Source: Halichondria panicea
Lineage: Eukaryota; Porifera; Demospongiae; Suberitida; Halichondriidae
Reading direction: 5' to 3'
Assembly: GCF_963675165.1 (NCBI RefSeq)
Contig: NC_087389.1
Coordinates: 5,554,120-5,618,119 of the forward strand
DNA: 64,000 bases
Part shown: piece by piece, positions 23,152 to 34,859 of the stretch
Layout: each line of letters begins with the position of its first letter
How positions within the stretch are numbered: the first letter of the stretch is position 1
The notes under the pieces: model-generated
Told to the model about the DNA's origin: nothing
What the model saw: only the letters and a program-made list of their open reading frames with translations
Databases searched by the model: none
Position numbers and translations under genes: made by a program

Positions 23152-23989
23152 TCTAGACACTAAAAACTAGGCTTGAAGTAGTCTGCAAGAGAAGTTTGGA
23201 CCCTGCTGGGGGGAGGGAGGTTGATAATCAATTGCGTCATAACAAGAGTACTCTGATCTACTCTTAGGTCATAATAATTAAAAGTCATAACTTGAGTTGG
23301 TGAAATCCATTTAATAAAACATGCGCTCTCTTTATGTCCTACATGTATCACATGGTGTAATAAATCTACCACCTTTTTATCTGGTGGAAGGGACCTGGCT
23401 CTAGCCTTGGTGAAATTACTCATTTGGGTACAAAACTATCTCTGAGATAATCATCTTATGTTAGATTTCTAGAGCTACAAAGCTAATAACGAGGCTGTAC
23501 CTGAATGAGATGTAGTCCTGGGTGGTTGAGGAAGGTGACGACTCTCTTACTGTCCTCCTTGGACACGCTACTTGATAATCTGTACCTATAGAGGAGGATA
23601 CAGGCACTGAGGCATAAATATAGAACCTTTTTGCAGTGCCTTACTGGGAAACCTATAGAACTACATTACATAAGCACAAATCATTAATAGTACAGTACGT
23701 GCACTTGCAACAGAGATTTGCCGATCAAAACCACAATTACATTGTTAGCTATGAACATTACATTATCTAAATAATTTCGGCCATTTCTATAAAAAAAATG
23801 ACAGAACCTAGTCTACCAAAAAGGGTAAGTTGGGTCGTCGCCCGTGAAACTTTGAACCAGGCGACGCCCCAACTTGTATGTACTTGACAGGAGTATGATG
23901 ATTTCAAAATTTAGGGAAATTACTAACTGTTTTGTAAAGAAAGTCACATCGAACCCACGCCTTATCTACATGTATCATCTAATCTACTA

Positions 23990-25702
23990 AGCCACCACCC
24001 TAACCTTCCAACAACTCCACCCCAGAGCTGATCTCCTCAGTGTTGATAAAGCTGAGGACCATTTCCAGTCCAACAAAACACGAGAGAATAGTGAAATCCT
24101 CGAGCTCTTTGAGAGGACAGGCATGTCTTCATTCCAGATCTGTACGATGTCTTGATCGAACCCTCTTATCCTCACACTCACACCTCACACACAGTCACCA
24201 CCGCCCACATACTCTGAGAACTGCTCACCCACAGCAGCCAACAACAGCTCCTGCCATACCTTGGTCTGAGGGGGCGGGGGATTATGACATGATTATGATT
24301 GTGATTTCAAATGTAAAACACTTTTTTCAGTGCTTGTATCTAAGCACACCATTGGAAAATTAACTCTTAGCTTGTATCAGGTTTCATACAGAGGGGGGGG
24401 CTGGGATTTCCCTCAGCCCCTAGAACTCTGAATGATGTCATAACAAAATGTACTAAGACGTATACTAGTAAAATGTCATGATTTGAAACACATGAAAAGC
24501 CCAAATTGCACCTCAGATGATCATTTCGTAAAATTTTACGATGATCATTTCGTAAAAAAAAAGGAACGACCTCCCTGAAATAAACGTTTCCCCCTCCCAG
24601 CTAAAAATCCTGTATGAAACCCTGGGCCTGTTGAATGGACAATATAAACACAATATTTAATTATGGGCCCTCAAAGATAGCTACCAAAACTACTGAAATT
24701 TGGAAAACAGTGTAAGGCTATCATAACATAGCCGTTGCTTATCACAGAACTTGTATACTATAATCATGGCGCCTCACTGTGTGCATCTTTCTGACTTTGA
24801 ATGACCACAATCCACCATGAGCATTATCAGAGTCCTCCCAAATAGGTCTCCTATTCTCATTCCTCATAAGATGGTAGCTCTCTCTCTCACCCAACTGCTC
24901 TATGGGACGAATATTGTTGACCACACCCCAAAATGCCTGTTGGTGGGTAGGGGGCAATGTATTGATATTATAATGAACGTGATGGACATCACCTTGATGG
25001 TCTTGACTGTACACAAAGGTTTTAGATTCTCAAAGAAATCTTTGGCAGTTGCTCCTCTTCGTGTACTGTATGAATAATGAGCACATTCACAATATAATTA
25101 TAATAACACGCACACACCATATTATAGTACAGGGGCACAGCACAAAATACACTATAGAGTACAACACTAGTAGTAGATACAGCATGGGACAGAGGGCCAG
25201 TTGCCTGTATGACTATTGCATAAAACACGAGGATTCTCACGCTACATCTGTTTTATATCACGATGACCCTTTACCAAATCATGCCTCGAGGCTATGCGTA
25301 ATATAACAGGGAAGGGAGTGTATGACTTGACTACACCTTGTTACCTGGACACAGCACAACGATACTTTACAAGGAGGGGGACAGCACAAACACAGAACTG
25401 GCATAACTAGCTACACACACACAATGGCCACCACCAGATATATAACTACACCATTTTGTCCCCCTCTCAACTATCCAATTTCTACACACACACACACACG
25501 TACGTACACACACTCACGCGTCATGCCAAAACGTCCACGATGAGTTAAGGAGATAATTATCAGGGTCCCCGCCACTAGGCTCATTCACAGCCACGGCATC
25601 TTCCCTTGCCTTCCTTGATAGCCTGGGAGAGCTGGTCCGCATCTCTTCACCACCTTGCCCTGTTCTTAGAGTACTGTCTTCTGCCACTGTACTGTCAGCC
25701 AT
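23990..25702 (-). pseudogene. eIF4E-like cap-binding protein, unit A, with nonsense codon
   Basis: Exon 1 (25,702-25,518) starts MADSTVAEDSTLRTGQGGEE and ends SWTFWHDA. Exon 2 (25,065-24,993) reads RRGATAKDFFENLKPLCTVK. Exon 3 (24,936-24,778) holds AFWGVVNNI and [16 protein letters not shown]. Exon 4 starts at 24,265 with VWQELLLAAVGEQF. All junctions keep phase. The WTFW, FW..NNI, P(M/I)WED...GG.W and W..LL...GE.F blocks identify eIF4E, which binds the mRNA 5' cap; VCGVSVRIR...IW also fits the 4EHP branch. In exon 4 TGA (24,185-24,187) replaces the TGT (Cys) of unit B. After IWNEDM the sequence matches the ankyrin-gene exon CPLKELEDF instead of the eIF4E C terminus, so the gene is also truncated. 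Confidence 0.8.
24385..24625. mobile_element. Short inverted-repeat element (unit A)
   Basis: The ends GTTTCATACAG and CTGTATGAAAC are inverted with G/C runs just inside; the partner is at about 51,509-51,742 in unit B. Similar ends (GGGTGTCATACAG/CTGTATGACACCC) define a related element at 26,800-26,975. Confidence 0.55.
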
Positions 25703-26038
25703 CTTGTAGGGAATAGAAACAAGTGGGCGAAACTAGCAAAACACAGATGTAGTTTATTTTAATGACAACCTTTTCCTAGTAACAAACAGTTTGTTCCTTG
25801 GACGACCTTTACCATTATTCTTGCACACTGGGCCACTTTATAATGAATTCACACAAAAAGCACAAATCGGAACTAAGACAGTACAATAATTATTATAAGA
25901 GAGTTAGGTTCTATTGCACATCACAGGTTTTCCTCTGCACAGGTTTTCTGTGTGTGTGCAGATATAAGTAATTATCATGAATAAGCATGATGACAGGTGC
26001 AGGTGTTCTGTGTCTGCATGATCAACATAATGGCAGAC

Positions 26039-26388
26039 TTACTTAGCTGCTGCTGACTGACAAACTTCAAATGCCAATGCTTCCTTTCCCTTTCTCAACA
26101 GCATCTCCACCAGAGCTCTGTAAGTAGCGGCCCCTGGATTATGCTGTCTCCACAGTCTCAAGGCCTTGTCCATCGCTATTTGTGTGCCATTAGCAAGCTG
26201 AGCAATTCTGACATCACTTTGCTCTGCAGGACTCAGTCCCAGTTGTACAGCGTAGGTGTCCACAGTGTCAAAGTGATCTGCCAGGTCCAACATGTCTCTC
26301 TTTTCAATTTCAGTGTCAAGTTGAGAGTCGGTCACTTTTGTATGCTCCTTCAATTCCTCAATGGTCACAGTCCTCGGTCCACCAGCTC
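26039..26388 (-). CDS. C-terminal death-like domain exon of the ROCO gene
   Basis: After a CTCCCAG acceptor the exon reads GPRTVTIEELKEHTKVTDSQ, LDLADHFDTVDTYAVQLGLS, LRLWRQHNPGAATYRALVEM and LAFEVCQSAAAK, then TAA. The LADHF...LGLSP.E..D...LW....P.ATYRALVEML pattern is that of death domains. The last bases GCTAAGTAAGT contain a good donor, so the protein might continue past the apparent stop; the unit B copy (GCTAGGTAAGT) allows the same. It lies about 340 bp from the eIF4E start on the same strand. Confidence 0.7.
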
Positions 26389-26799
26389 CTGGGAGAAGGA
26401 AAGGGGTGTCGTTAATGGGGTGGAACCTTTGAGAGTAAACGGACATTATTAACAGGGCTTCATAGAGGGGGGAGCACGCTCGCCCCCCTGGCAATTGTGA
26501 ATTTTTGTATTGAAAATAATAGGACATAACACACAGTGTTACGGCCTGTGACACACCAACCAAACAAAGAGCTCTGCCTTAATGTTCATAACAAGAATAG
26601 AGTTCTTTACGATAATTAAGCTGCTATTCTTCTACTCTGTGTGTTCCATACGTTCACAATTTCTTCTTCTAAGGCACTATCTGTAATTTGTAAGTACATG
26701 CAGAGGGAGATTCAAGTTGAAAAAGGCTTGTGTCGCTCAGGCTATGGCTTTGTCTAGTACTATAATTATGCAAATGAAATTTCTGCATTTTTCCACAAT

Positions 26800-26975
26800 C
26801 AGGGTGTCATACAGGATTTTGAAGTAGAGGGGGGAAATGAGAAAAGTAATCAGAAAGTGTTGCTAGAAAAAGGTCAACTGTTATTTCAATACCCAGCTAT
26901 GGACACTCAGTCATAATTGAAAGGGGGAGCTAGGGGAGGGATATCCCCCCTTTCCCCCCTGTATGACACCCTGAC
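26800..26975. mobile_element. Short inverted-repeat element in a ROCO-gene intron
   Basis: CAGGGTGTCATACAG at the left and CTGTATGACACCCTG at the right are perfect inverted ends of about 15 bp, with no coding capacity. It lies in the intron between 27,193 and 26,388. Confidence 0.6.
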
Positions 26976-27192
26976 AATAATAGCGATATACGACAGTCTA
27001 ACACAAACATTTCCTGGGGGGGGGGCACGGGTAATCACCTCGCCCTCCATTTTTCTGAAATGTTAATTTTGCCTGCCCCTGTCACGTATGAAGGCCTGAC
27101 ATACTCTCTCTAAAAGCAAACCCATATAGCAGAACACTACAAATTCACTGAACAAAAGCTCAGCACAGTATATTTATGTAATCCACACATAC

Positions 27193-27418
27193 CTGAGGGA
27201 ATGGTGTGTGGATATGAAGTGAGGACATCTTGTGAGGTCTCTCCTTCAGTGACATCAGCAGCTGTGTCTAATATTGAGATACAGTATTTTACAACAACTA
27301 CTGGCGTGTATATACCGATAATCTGTTACCAACGGCACTTCCTTACTGGTATATAGCTGTTGATCACTCATCACCGTCTTCTTAATACACACATGTTCCA
27401 TTGCAGGAGACAATTTGT
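27193..27418 (-). CDS. Two further small linker exons of the ROCO gene
   Basis: 27,418-27,347 repeats the ladder motif (DKLSPAMEHVCIKKTVMSDQ, then QLYTS) and is nearly the same as the exon at 28,980-28,924. 27,267-27,193 reads TAADVTEGETSQDVLTSYPH and TIPSG. Both are phase 1 at each end and lie between the two death-fold blocks. A unit B copy of the second lies at 53,871-53,776. Confidence 0.65.
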
Positions 27419-27989
27419 CTGAGGAGGGAATATTTATAATACAAAAGTGATTACAAAACAAAGCTTACCAGAAGTATTGTGCTGATCATGATCATGTACT
27501 TATGAGTAAAAAATATTAATAAGTGTATGTATGGCCATACAAAGTCATTTGTAGTTTCTCAGGCCCTCGCGCTTGGAAATTGGCAGCTTTACAAAAAAGA
27601 AATATCACGTGACCTCAAATTAAAGGCACTAAAAGAAAAGAAAATGATAAATTTACATGGTTTTTGGTCATGAATAATTATAATTATGACTAAAATTAAT
27701 TAGTAGAAATTATGCACTTCCACTTATTGAGGAAGTTAGGGGTGTGTTTCAATTAAAAATCTATGAATATCATTATCATTAAATATTTATCAAATGTCTC
27801 AATCCGCTTGCTATTTTAGGAATTATAGCCTGAGAAACACCAAATTGACTTTGCATGGCCTATACTGAATTTTGAAGTGTTAATTGATAGAAGAAAAGCC
27901 CAATGCATGTGTCTCACTGTCCAGTTACCTAGTTACTACTGATACGTGGTGAAGTGAACAAAATACACAAACACTGAAAATATAGTTAC

Positions 27990-28640
27990 CTGTGATGCTG
28001 TCAGCCAAATTGATGAGATCCACAGTGGGCCTTTTGAGAGCGTCTGACAGGAGACTCCATGTTACATGTTGTGTACTCAGGAGCTTGGCCAACATTTCAC
28101 GCAAGCACGATACATTATTTCCACGATACTCGCTATCAATGTTGGTGAGAACAAAATGACTGAGACCTAAAGCCAATCCCAGATTGAACCAGTGAGGGCT
28201 GGCACTTTTAAGTTTCTCGTAAACATGTTGTAGATCGATCATTGTCAAAGCCTGTACAAAAACAACAATTAACAGGGTTTCATTTGGTGAGGGTTGCCCC
28301 CTCGGATATACCTTCTAGAAGAAACTCAATGGGAATACAATTGAGGGGTTCTGGTGAACAATATTCTTAACAGGGCAGATATAGCAATGAATTCCTGGGG
28401 TCACGAACCCTCTAGATATATACATGTCATCAATACCCTAGTATCATGCACGTGCACCATTTGCTCCCCTTGCCAAAATGTCAGGAGGATAAGTAGATAC
28501 AAGATTTAGAGTACTGCCTACCTTGTGCACGTTCAGCAGGTGAGGAAATTTCTGCGCGATTAGAACGATGTCACTCTCAGGAATTTCTTGATTGAGTTGT
28601 TGGTCCCTCACTCCAGTCTTCTTACACACATCTTCCATTA
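27990..28640 (-). CDS. Death-fold exons of the ROCO gene
   Basis: Exon 28,640-28,522 begins with the ladder motif (MEDVCKKTGVRDQQL) and continues QEIPESDIVLIAQKFPHLLN, resembling the first helices of the gene's last death domain. Exon 28,251-27,990 is a nearly complete death domain: MIDLQHVYEKLKSASPHWFN, LGLALGLSHFVLTNIDSEYR, CLREMLAKLLSTQHVTWSLL and LKRPTVDLINLADSI. The W in the second helix, the LGL turn, CLREML and the TW-x-x-L block are hallmarks of invertebrate death domains, which assemble signalling complexes by homotypic contact (family knowledge). Junctions are phase 0 and phase 1 as needed. Confidence 0.75.
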
Positions 28641-28923
28641 CTGTAACAGAGGAAAATTCACCCGAAAAATATAACAAAGAAACAAGTAAAAATATTGGGC
28701 CAAAAGTAAAAGTATTCTTTATAAGCGACATAAACAAATTAATCACAGCAACCATTGGAGATATGTTAGGACACAATAAACTGTTAAGTCTGAGTTGGTG
28801 CTACAATTACATCAACTACACAGTATCAACTACACAGGCACTGAATTATACACGAGGATTAACATGATCAGGCACAAGACACATTAATGATCATAACCTG
28901 TCGACCAAACGGCACTTTCTTAC

Positions 28924-29840
28924 TAGTATGTTGATCACTCGTTGTATTGACCACATGTTCCATTGCAGGAGACAATTTGTCTGAGGAGGGAATATTTATA
29001 ATACAAAAGTGATTACAAAACAAAGCTTACCAGAAGTAATGTGCTGATCGTGATCATGTACTTCCGTCTTCAAGCACACATCTTCCATTACAGAATTACC
29101 TGAGGAAAAGCAGACACAGCTCATGTAGTACGTCTGTCAATTAACATGCTCACTCAAACAAGGCTGTTGATCACTCATTCCAGATCCAGTGCTACTAACA
29201 ACATTGGCCAGAGTCCCACATTGATTGACTGAAAACAACAAGATAAATTGACATCATGCGCATTGAACCCTGAACCCTCATACATATACAGGTATAATTA
29301 TTATACACGTACGCTGTATGTGCTTACTAGAGTATTGCTGCTGATCACTCTTTCTCTCAGTCTTCGTACAAGTACCTCCCGTAGCAGACGATGGTTTTCC
29401 TAATAGAAGAATTTGAGGAGAAACTAATTGGTAAAATAATACTTATCCACTGGAAACTTCCTTACTGGTATATTGATCACTCGTTCTACACACAGGTTCC
29501 ATTACAGGGGACGATGGACCTGAGGGGGATAATACAATGATACGAAAATACTTTGTTATACTAATATAGTACACAAATATAAAAGCTGCAAATATTTACG
29601 TACAGTGCTACATAACTACCGGAGTATTGCAGCTGATGTCTCTTTCTTTCAGTGTTCACATCTGAGGAGGCTTCACCTGTAACAAAGGAAACATGATAGT
29701 TAGGTAATTAACATATTCAGTATTAAGTAACCTAATAAGTGATAGTAAAGCAATGTATGTCATGTACTTACCAGATTGTTGCTGCTCATCACTCAATGTC
29801 ATCTTTGTACACATGTCTCCCGTAACAGAGGATGACTCAC
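28924..29840 (-). CDS. Ladder of small phase-1 exons linking ROCO to death domains
   Basis: Seven exons: 29,840-29,772 (GESSSVTGDMCTKMTLSDEQ), 29,676-29,620 (GEASSDVNTERKRHQLQYS), 29,519-29,466 (GPSSPVMEPVCRTSDQYT), 29,399-29,328 (KPSSATGGTCTKTERKSDQQ), 29,228-29,154 (NQCGTLANVVSSTGSGMSDQ), 29,099-29,031 (NSVMEDVCLKTEVHDHDQ) and 28,980-28,924 (DKLSPAMEHVVNTTSDQHT). Sizes are multiples of three (54-75 bp). Each begins and ends in phase 1, so any can be skipped without a frameshift. They share a decayed motif S..(V/A)ME.VC.KT...SDQQ..TS. Separate short introns of roughly 50-300 bp divide them. The peptide looks disordered. Confidence 0.65.
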
Positions 29841-30022
29841 CTAATTGAGGGGGAGAGATAATAAGCTACATGCATAATTATAGACAATACATGAAACTAT
29901 AAATACACTGTAATGCATGTACTGCTATCACAATGCCCTACACAGAATGTATACCATAGTTGCTATTCATCTACCCCCTCCCCGGAAGTTACAAGGAAAG
30001 GAAATATAAAGTAATAACTCAC

Positions 30023-32108
30023 CTTCCGCAGGAATAATTGCCGTACCTAACCAAACAGTATGACTCGTCTTGAGATCCCCATCTAGATCAAAATCTTCAG
30101 AACAGCACCACAGTTTTGTCGATAAGTGGATATCAGCAAAATGGCGTTTGCCTTGTTGTGTTGCTCCTTCGTGAGGGCAGAAGATGCTAATGACTGGCTT
30201 GTCGTTGTTGTAGTGAAGTGCATCAGAAGCAGCATCTACACCTTCAAGGACACTGGCTCTAACTAGAGGACAGACGGTCAGAAGCACATGTGGTCGGGCT
30301 TTGACATGGACCTCCATATAAGAGAAGGAATCAATCAGTGTAACGCTACCAGGAGAATCGGGTAACCGAAACTTGACACAGTTCCTAGCTAAAAGAACCG
30401 GCTTTCCAGAAGGAAGACACACTATCCACCCACACTTCTTCATGAGGAACACCACTAGACAACAGAAGACCCCACATCGAATACAGCCACTGACAAATCG
30501 GATGAGAAGAGGATCAGCTGAGGAAGTGAATACACGATGGTCCTCTAGCTCAGAGGGTGGAACAGATCTGAGGAGACTGGGCATGAGAAACTCCACTTGA
30601 GAGAAAGAGCAATCAACTCGACCAAGTAGTGGGATGGTGAGAGGGGCTATTATCAGAAGCTCCATCATGATTGCTATCATATCAGCAGGTGTGAAAAGGC
30701 CGTCTTCGTAATGCTTCTGGAACTCTTCCGATTCGAGCATATCAATAGTAAAAATACCTTGATCTCTGAACTTGAGCCATTTTGCAGCCTTGGCAGAAGG
30801 ACGTTTTCTTTGATCCCTCAGGGAGACAGCATGTTGTGTTAACTCACTAACTTTGTCTAGTGGGACTTGAGGATCCACAAACACAGTGTGGGGCAGGATG
30901 TGTGGGTAGTAGTGGACAATGCACATGTCATTGAAGTAGTCGAGAGCAGCATCCAACGCAGATGGATGGAATCCAAGCTGTTGAGCCAAAGCGATACACT
31001 CACTCTTACTAAGGATACCTCTTTTCATGATCTTGCAAAGCTTTTGTAGAGCTAACTCGAGGATGAACCACCACAGGGGAACTTTGAGGTCGAATGTAGG
31101 CGAATTTTCCACAGCTTTCCGAATTTCTTTGGCAACCTCTTGTGCATTTTCATCACGACTGCAAGCATTGACGGTGAATATCACCTGTTTCAATGGCAGA
31201 TTGCTGTAGATGACTTCTTCTTTCAGTTCAGGAGGCAAAGCATCAAGCAGGGCTTGGTTTTTCTTGTCGATAACTTTTTGATCTTTGATTTTATCGGAGA
31301 AAGTGCCCACAAAGATGGGGCGTGGCGTTTTCCCATCCCTTTTGCAGGAGAGAAAGGATCGCAGTAAACTCATATTGGTTTCCAGATAGGAAAGGTGAGA
31401 TGGAGATGAGGGACCGACTGGCTTTCCATCCTTGTACAAGTCGTCGTGGGGATAATCTGCAAAATCATCAGTGAGCCTGGAAACAAACAGCCCTGCTGAA
31501 GCATGTCGAATGAAGAGAGGGGCCACATCGTGAAACTGAGGCTGTCCTCCATTGTCGGTCACACGCATCGTTTTCGTACCAAACAGTTCTTTGCCTTCAG
31601 TTGAGGAGATTTCTTGTTGTGACGGTGTTGACACCATAGCTTCAACGACTAACGCAACAACATCTTCGATTGCTTGCTGCACAGGAGAAACACTCTCTTG
31701 AGAAGGTGGGATTGAAGTAGCTTCGGTTGCTGCACTGGTACTGGCTTCAGTGGACAATTCCTTGAGCCTGGTCTGAAGGTCACTAGGTAGCTTGTCACGA
31801 GAGCTCTGGGGTAGATGCTGAATGGCCTTTGCCAACATGTTGACCAAATCCTCTTCACTTACTTCCTCCCATTTGTTGTCAGAACCCTGGAAACGACCCT
31901 GAAAAAGGAGATTGGTGACTGGTCGAACGTGGGCTATTCTATCTCGACAAGGAGTACTGTTTCGTACTTCTGAAGGTGGATTGCCAAGCAAGAGATTCTT
32001 TGTGGCTGATTTACCGCTACCAGCTGCACCCATGAGTAGGAGGTTGATGTTGCGAAGAATAACGTATCCATCCTTCATGGCCTCATCAAAGAGATGCTGC
32101 GCAGACTC
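30023..32108 (-). CDS. ROCO-type GTPase core (Roc-COR like) of a death-domain protein
   Basis: One long exon of about 695 codons. An acceptor (AATCACAG) precedes SAQHLFDEAMKDGYVILRNI, so coding may begin upstream or at the ATG at 32,078. GTPase motifs in order: P-loop LLLMGAAGSGKSATKNLLLG, G3-like TDNGGQPQFHDVAPLF (DxxGQ type as in Roc) and a G4-like GTFSDK. A Ser/Thr/Pro-rich insert lies between P-loop and G3. After it comes a COR-like region with winged-helix features (SKSECIALAQQLGFHPSALD, VFVDPQVPLDKVSELTQHAV). Neither leucine-rich repeats nor a kinase are in this exon. The donor GAAGGTGAGT is phase 1 and leads into the short-exon ladder and death domains. Likely an intracellular signalling or immune switch (inference). 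Confidence 0.75.
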
Positions 32109-34290
32109 TGTGATTAAAATTGCACAACTAGCTATAATTATATTGAATATTTACGCCAGACAAAAAATTTGATTACTTTTTTAGAACCGATGCAGGTAGG
32201 AAAAATATGCGCTCATGCATGAGGTCAATAGCAGAGCTCTATATTCTTATATTCGAGACTGCGCCTATAATGCAGTCATATTCTAGCCCCACCCAGTAAC
32301 CGGATGTCTCTGTGACGAGTGATGTTTCGAGGCAAGCTAACTCGATCTATATCATAATTATGTTACAGTTCATTTTACAGTTCATTTTAAATTCATAATT
32401 ATTATAATTTATTATAAAAATATTCATAAATATTGAGCAAGAACTTGGAACAAAAAGACGTCTCACATTCTCTCAGCATGATCAGACAAGGTAACAGCAT
32501 GCCCAGAGAGTCCTTCCAGATGGATATCATCAGCTATAATTATAGCTACCATGCACTGTACAAGCTAGCTCATAGGAATCAATTCAAAATGTTCACCAAA
32601 TAATATATTATCTTTCGCATGCCATGTAAACGTAGCGGGTAATTTTCGTGGGGTAAAAATTCGTTCAACTCGAACACGGTGATGTTCGTGAGTCAAAATG
32701 TTCATTGCCTGCACTGCATTGCATGCGTTCCAGTAAACCACGCCTAGGTCAGCTTGCCCACAAAAATAATTTACCCCACAAAAATTATCCGCTATATGGT
32801 AGTCTGTCAATTGGCTTGGCATAATCAACCCTACAGGTTAGGTAGTCCATTGGTATATGATATATTGATGCAATGTCCGAAAAACAGTATCCATAATTAA
32901 TTATAACACATGTACCACAGTGTGTGGAATATAGTCAAAGGAACAATGCTCTAGCTTGATCAAACCAGGACCACATGGAAGGGAGTAAGCAACTAATACA
33001 CACCATATAAATACATGTCAGGTATGTCAAACACACTTGTAGTAATGTAATTTGTGTGTGTTGACCAAGGCTAGGCGGGCTAATCATAGATTAAGTCTAC
33101 GCATGTGCTTGTGCAATTAATCCATGATTTGAGTGGTTGCATACAAACCTTATTAAGGTAATGAAAGAGGTGAAGCTAACAGTTTAATAAGAGCGGGATT
33201 ACCAACATTGAAACATTGAGACAGCGAACAACAGCTGTACGTACACACTACATGTATACAGTAGAGGACAAATTAAAGTTTATGATGCGTTTGTTAACCC
33301 GAGGCACTCCACAGGCTATAGTAGTCAATCTGTGTGTCTGTGGATATGAGTCTATACTCACCCGGATGTGATAGCACTGTATTGGTACCATGGATAGCCT
33401 CAACACAACAAGATTTTATAATATTAAAGGTTAGAGCTTTGTTGTCGAGCAAAAGCTAAAAAGCATGAACTGCACTGCAAGTTGGCCTAGATGTACACGT
33501 GACTTTGACTCGAGGCTGTAAACGTATAGACCTCAAACTAACACCGAGGGTTTGCACTTCAGTTTGATTTTGTTGCACAAACAAAATAATTGTTTTTGTG
33601 CATGTGCGCTCAAGCTTGCAATATATAGGTACTGAGAGCAAAAACATTTTAACTTTCCTCGTAAATAATTGGAAAATGCAGAGCGGGATTACAAACATTG
33701 TACAATGGATTTTGTACGTACAGTCTACTAATAACTATAGTCACGGTAGAGGACAAATTAACATTTCTGTTCTGTTTGCATATAATTATAGTCTCTGCAT
33801 TTGTGCTGATTCTGTTGCACAAGCCAGTGGGAAATGCAGTAGCTAGGAAGGTACTGAGAGCGAGCGGAAAACATTTGAACGCCCAAGCACAGGAAGCCAC
33901 ACCCACTTTCCTGCGCATGACAGGTGTGGTCACTAAACGTACAAAAGCTCAATCTGAATACCTAGTGCTGCTCACTGCTTATGAATAGCTCCACTTTAGC
34001 TTATACTATACGGCCTAGAGGGGTGCTGATCTCATAGCTGGATAAGCAAAACAATTGTTTTTGTGCATGTGCAATCAAGCTTGCAATATCAAACCACTAA
34101 TCATATTCATAGTAATTAAGGCTGATAATGTAAACACAGTAATCACTAAACTATGCACAGGTGGTACAGTCAAATTCCTCAGTCACCAAATATTCCAGTT
34201 ATATGGTACTATATGCGAACGAAACAGAAACTTTAATTTGGCAAGTTGCTACAGGTACGAGTGATTGCAACTATGAGCATCAACACTCAC
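32109..34290. other. Region between ROCO gene and coiled-coil gene; no gene seen
   Basis: AT-rich, with no exon I can support. It holds dispersed direct repeats such as GAGCGGGATTAC(C/A)AACATTG (about 33,190 and 33,680), GTAGAGGACAAATTAA (about 33,262 and 33,747) and TTTTGTGCATGTGC...CAAGCTTGCAATAT (about 33,594 and 34,060). These suggest a degraded tandem structure. Promoter sequence for the ROCO gene would be expected here but no specific motif is recognised. Confidence 0.5.
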
Positions 34291-34518
34291 TGTACTATAA
34301 AGTTCCTTGCTCCCCTCACCTTCCTTTCTCTGCCTCTCTGGTCTTCCTCGTGTCTCAGCAATCTTATTCTTATTGTAATGTATGAACCACTCCCACTTCT
34401 GTATCTCTGAGACACACTTCTTGATCTTCCCCTCCACCTCCTCCAGCTCTCCCTGCAGTTGTCTCCGGTCCTGGTCAGTGATGTCACCAGACAGTCTCTG
34501 TTGGAGGGCAGCTCTTCT
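34291..34518 (-). CDS. Coiled-coil protein exon, unidentified gene
   Basis: A polypyrimidine tract and CCCCCAG acceptor precede an open exon beginning RRAALQQRLSGDITDQDRRQ and ending at a GTGAGT donor; a GTGAGG donor about 20 bases earlier is an alternative. About 75 residues are highly charged, with heptad-like spacing (LQGELEEVEGKIKKC), which points to a coiled coil. No catalytic motif or membrane segment is visible. I do not recognise the family. It lies between the ROCO/death gene and the unit B short-exon array, all on the same strand. Confidence 0.6.
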
Positions 34519-34817
34519 CTGGGGGAGTAAAGAATATATATACGACTGAATGAACATTCCACCAAATAGAACATGCAGCTGATACAAATCACTACTGCAC
34601 GTTATAAGGTTAACAAATTGCGTACAATTCACATAACAAAATATTAAGGTCAGCAACCACCAACCAGTAAAAGTGGGCTTATAAAACATACACAAAGGTA
34701 GACAAAAAGCAACCATTCATCATACAATGGACAGTACATGTACACACATTGTCGTTCTGCTAGACTACGTGTACCACTCTTACCACGAGAGTAGTAAGTG
34801 CAACTGTCAACACTCAC

Positions 34818-34859
34818 CGTCTCGTGACTCTTCAGTTCACTTTCCTCCTTAGCCTTCCA
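34818..34859 (-). CDS. Small exon of the same coiled-coil gene
   Basis: Forty-two bases between a TTGTCCAG acceptor and a GTGAGTGTTG donor encode WKAKEESELKSHET, charged and helical like the next exon. It is in phase with the exon at 34,291-34,518, so the two can join in frame. Upstream exons probably lie in the 35-37 kb array. Confidence 0.5.

Larger units (their letters stand above)
20009..23585 (-). pseudogene. Ankyrin-repeat protein gene, unit A, with nonsense codon
   Basis: Exons on the minus strand: 23,585-23,501; 22,357-22,223 (ankyrin core ESGVTPAHFAAQGGRLDYLQ); 21,991-21,822 (LLMDFGYSMVHTDRENQKPV); 21,490-21,290 (basic and proline-rich, KAPPEPPTTPKRSSNRPPVP); 20,810-20,685; 20,492-20,446 (SKSERSSRSQRHTE); 20,276-20,009 (ARRSAPKVKFSKTITEFPYY, stop). 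Most junctions keep phase; the join of the proline-rich exon to the next is unresolved. At 21,851-21,853 unit A has TAA where unit B and copy C read GAA, truncating the protein after ALSG. The family is unassigned: a cytoplasmic scaffold with ankyrin repeats and a disordered basic tail. Confidence 0.65.
1..26400. repeat. Unit A of a large segmental duplication
   Basis: Bases from 1 onward match those from about 35,213 in the same order and orientation, coding and non-coding alike, with only scattered substitutions and small indels. Matching landmarks include the start block (1/35,213), FYVE exon (2,776/37,776), RecQ start codon (16,380/42,728), membrane-protein stop (18,950/45,307) and ankyrin stop (20,009/46,360). 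Unit A extends past the left edge. It differs from B by an extra block of about 4.4 kb near 4.6-8.9 kb and by insertions at 3,788, 12,863 and 13,889. Matching fades inside the death-domain exon near 26.4 kb. Either a real duplication or two haplotypes placed in tandem would look like this. Confidence 0.9.

Noticed and set aside
32585-32828. Minus-strand 80-codon frame in the gap upstream of ROCO
   Set aside because: It has no splice context, no domain pattern and no second copy in the window.
34240-34520. Plus-strand frames overlapping the coiled-coil exon
   Set aside because: The minus strand has good splice sites and charged heptads; the plus-strand frames are shadows.
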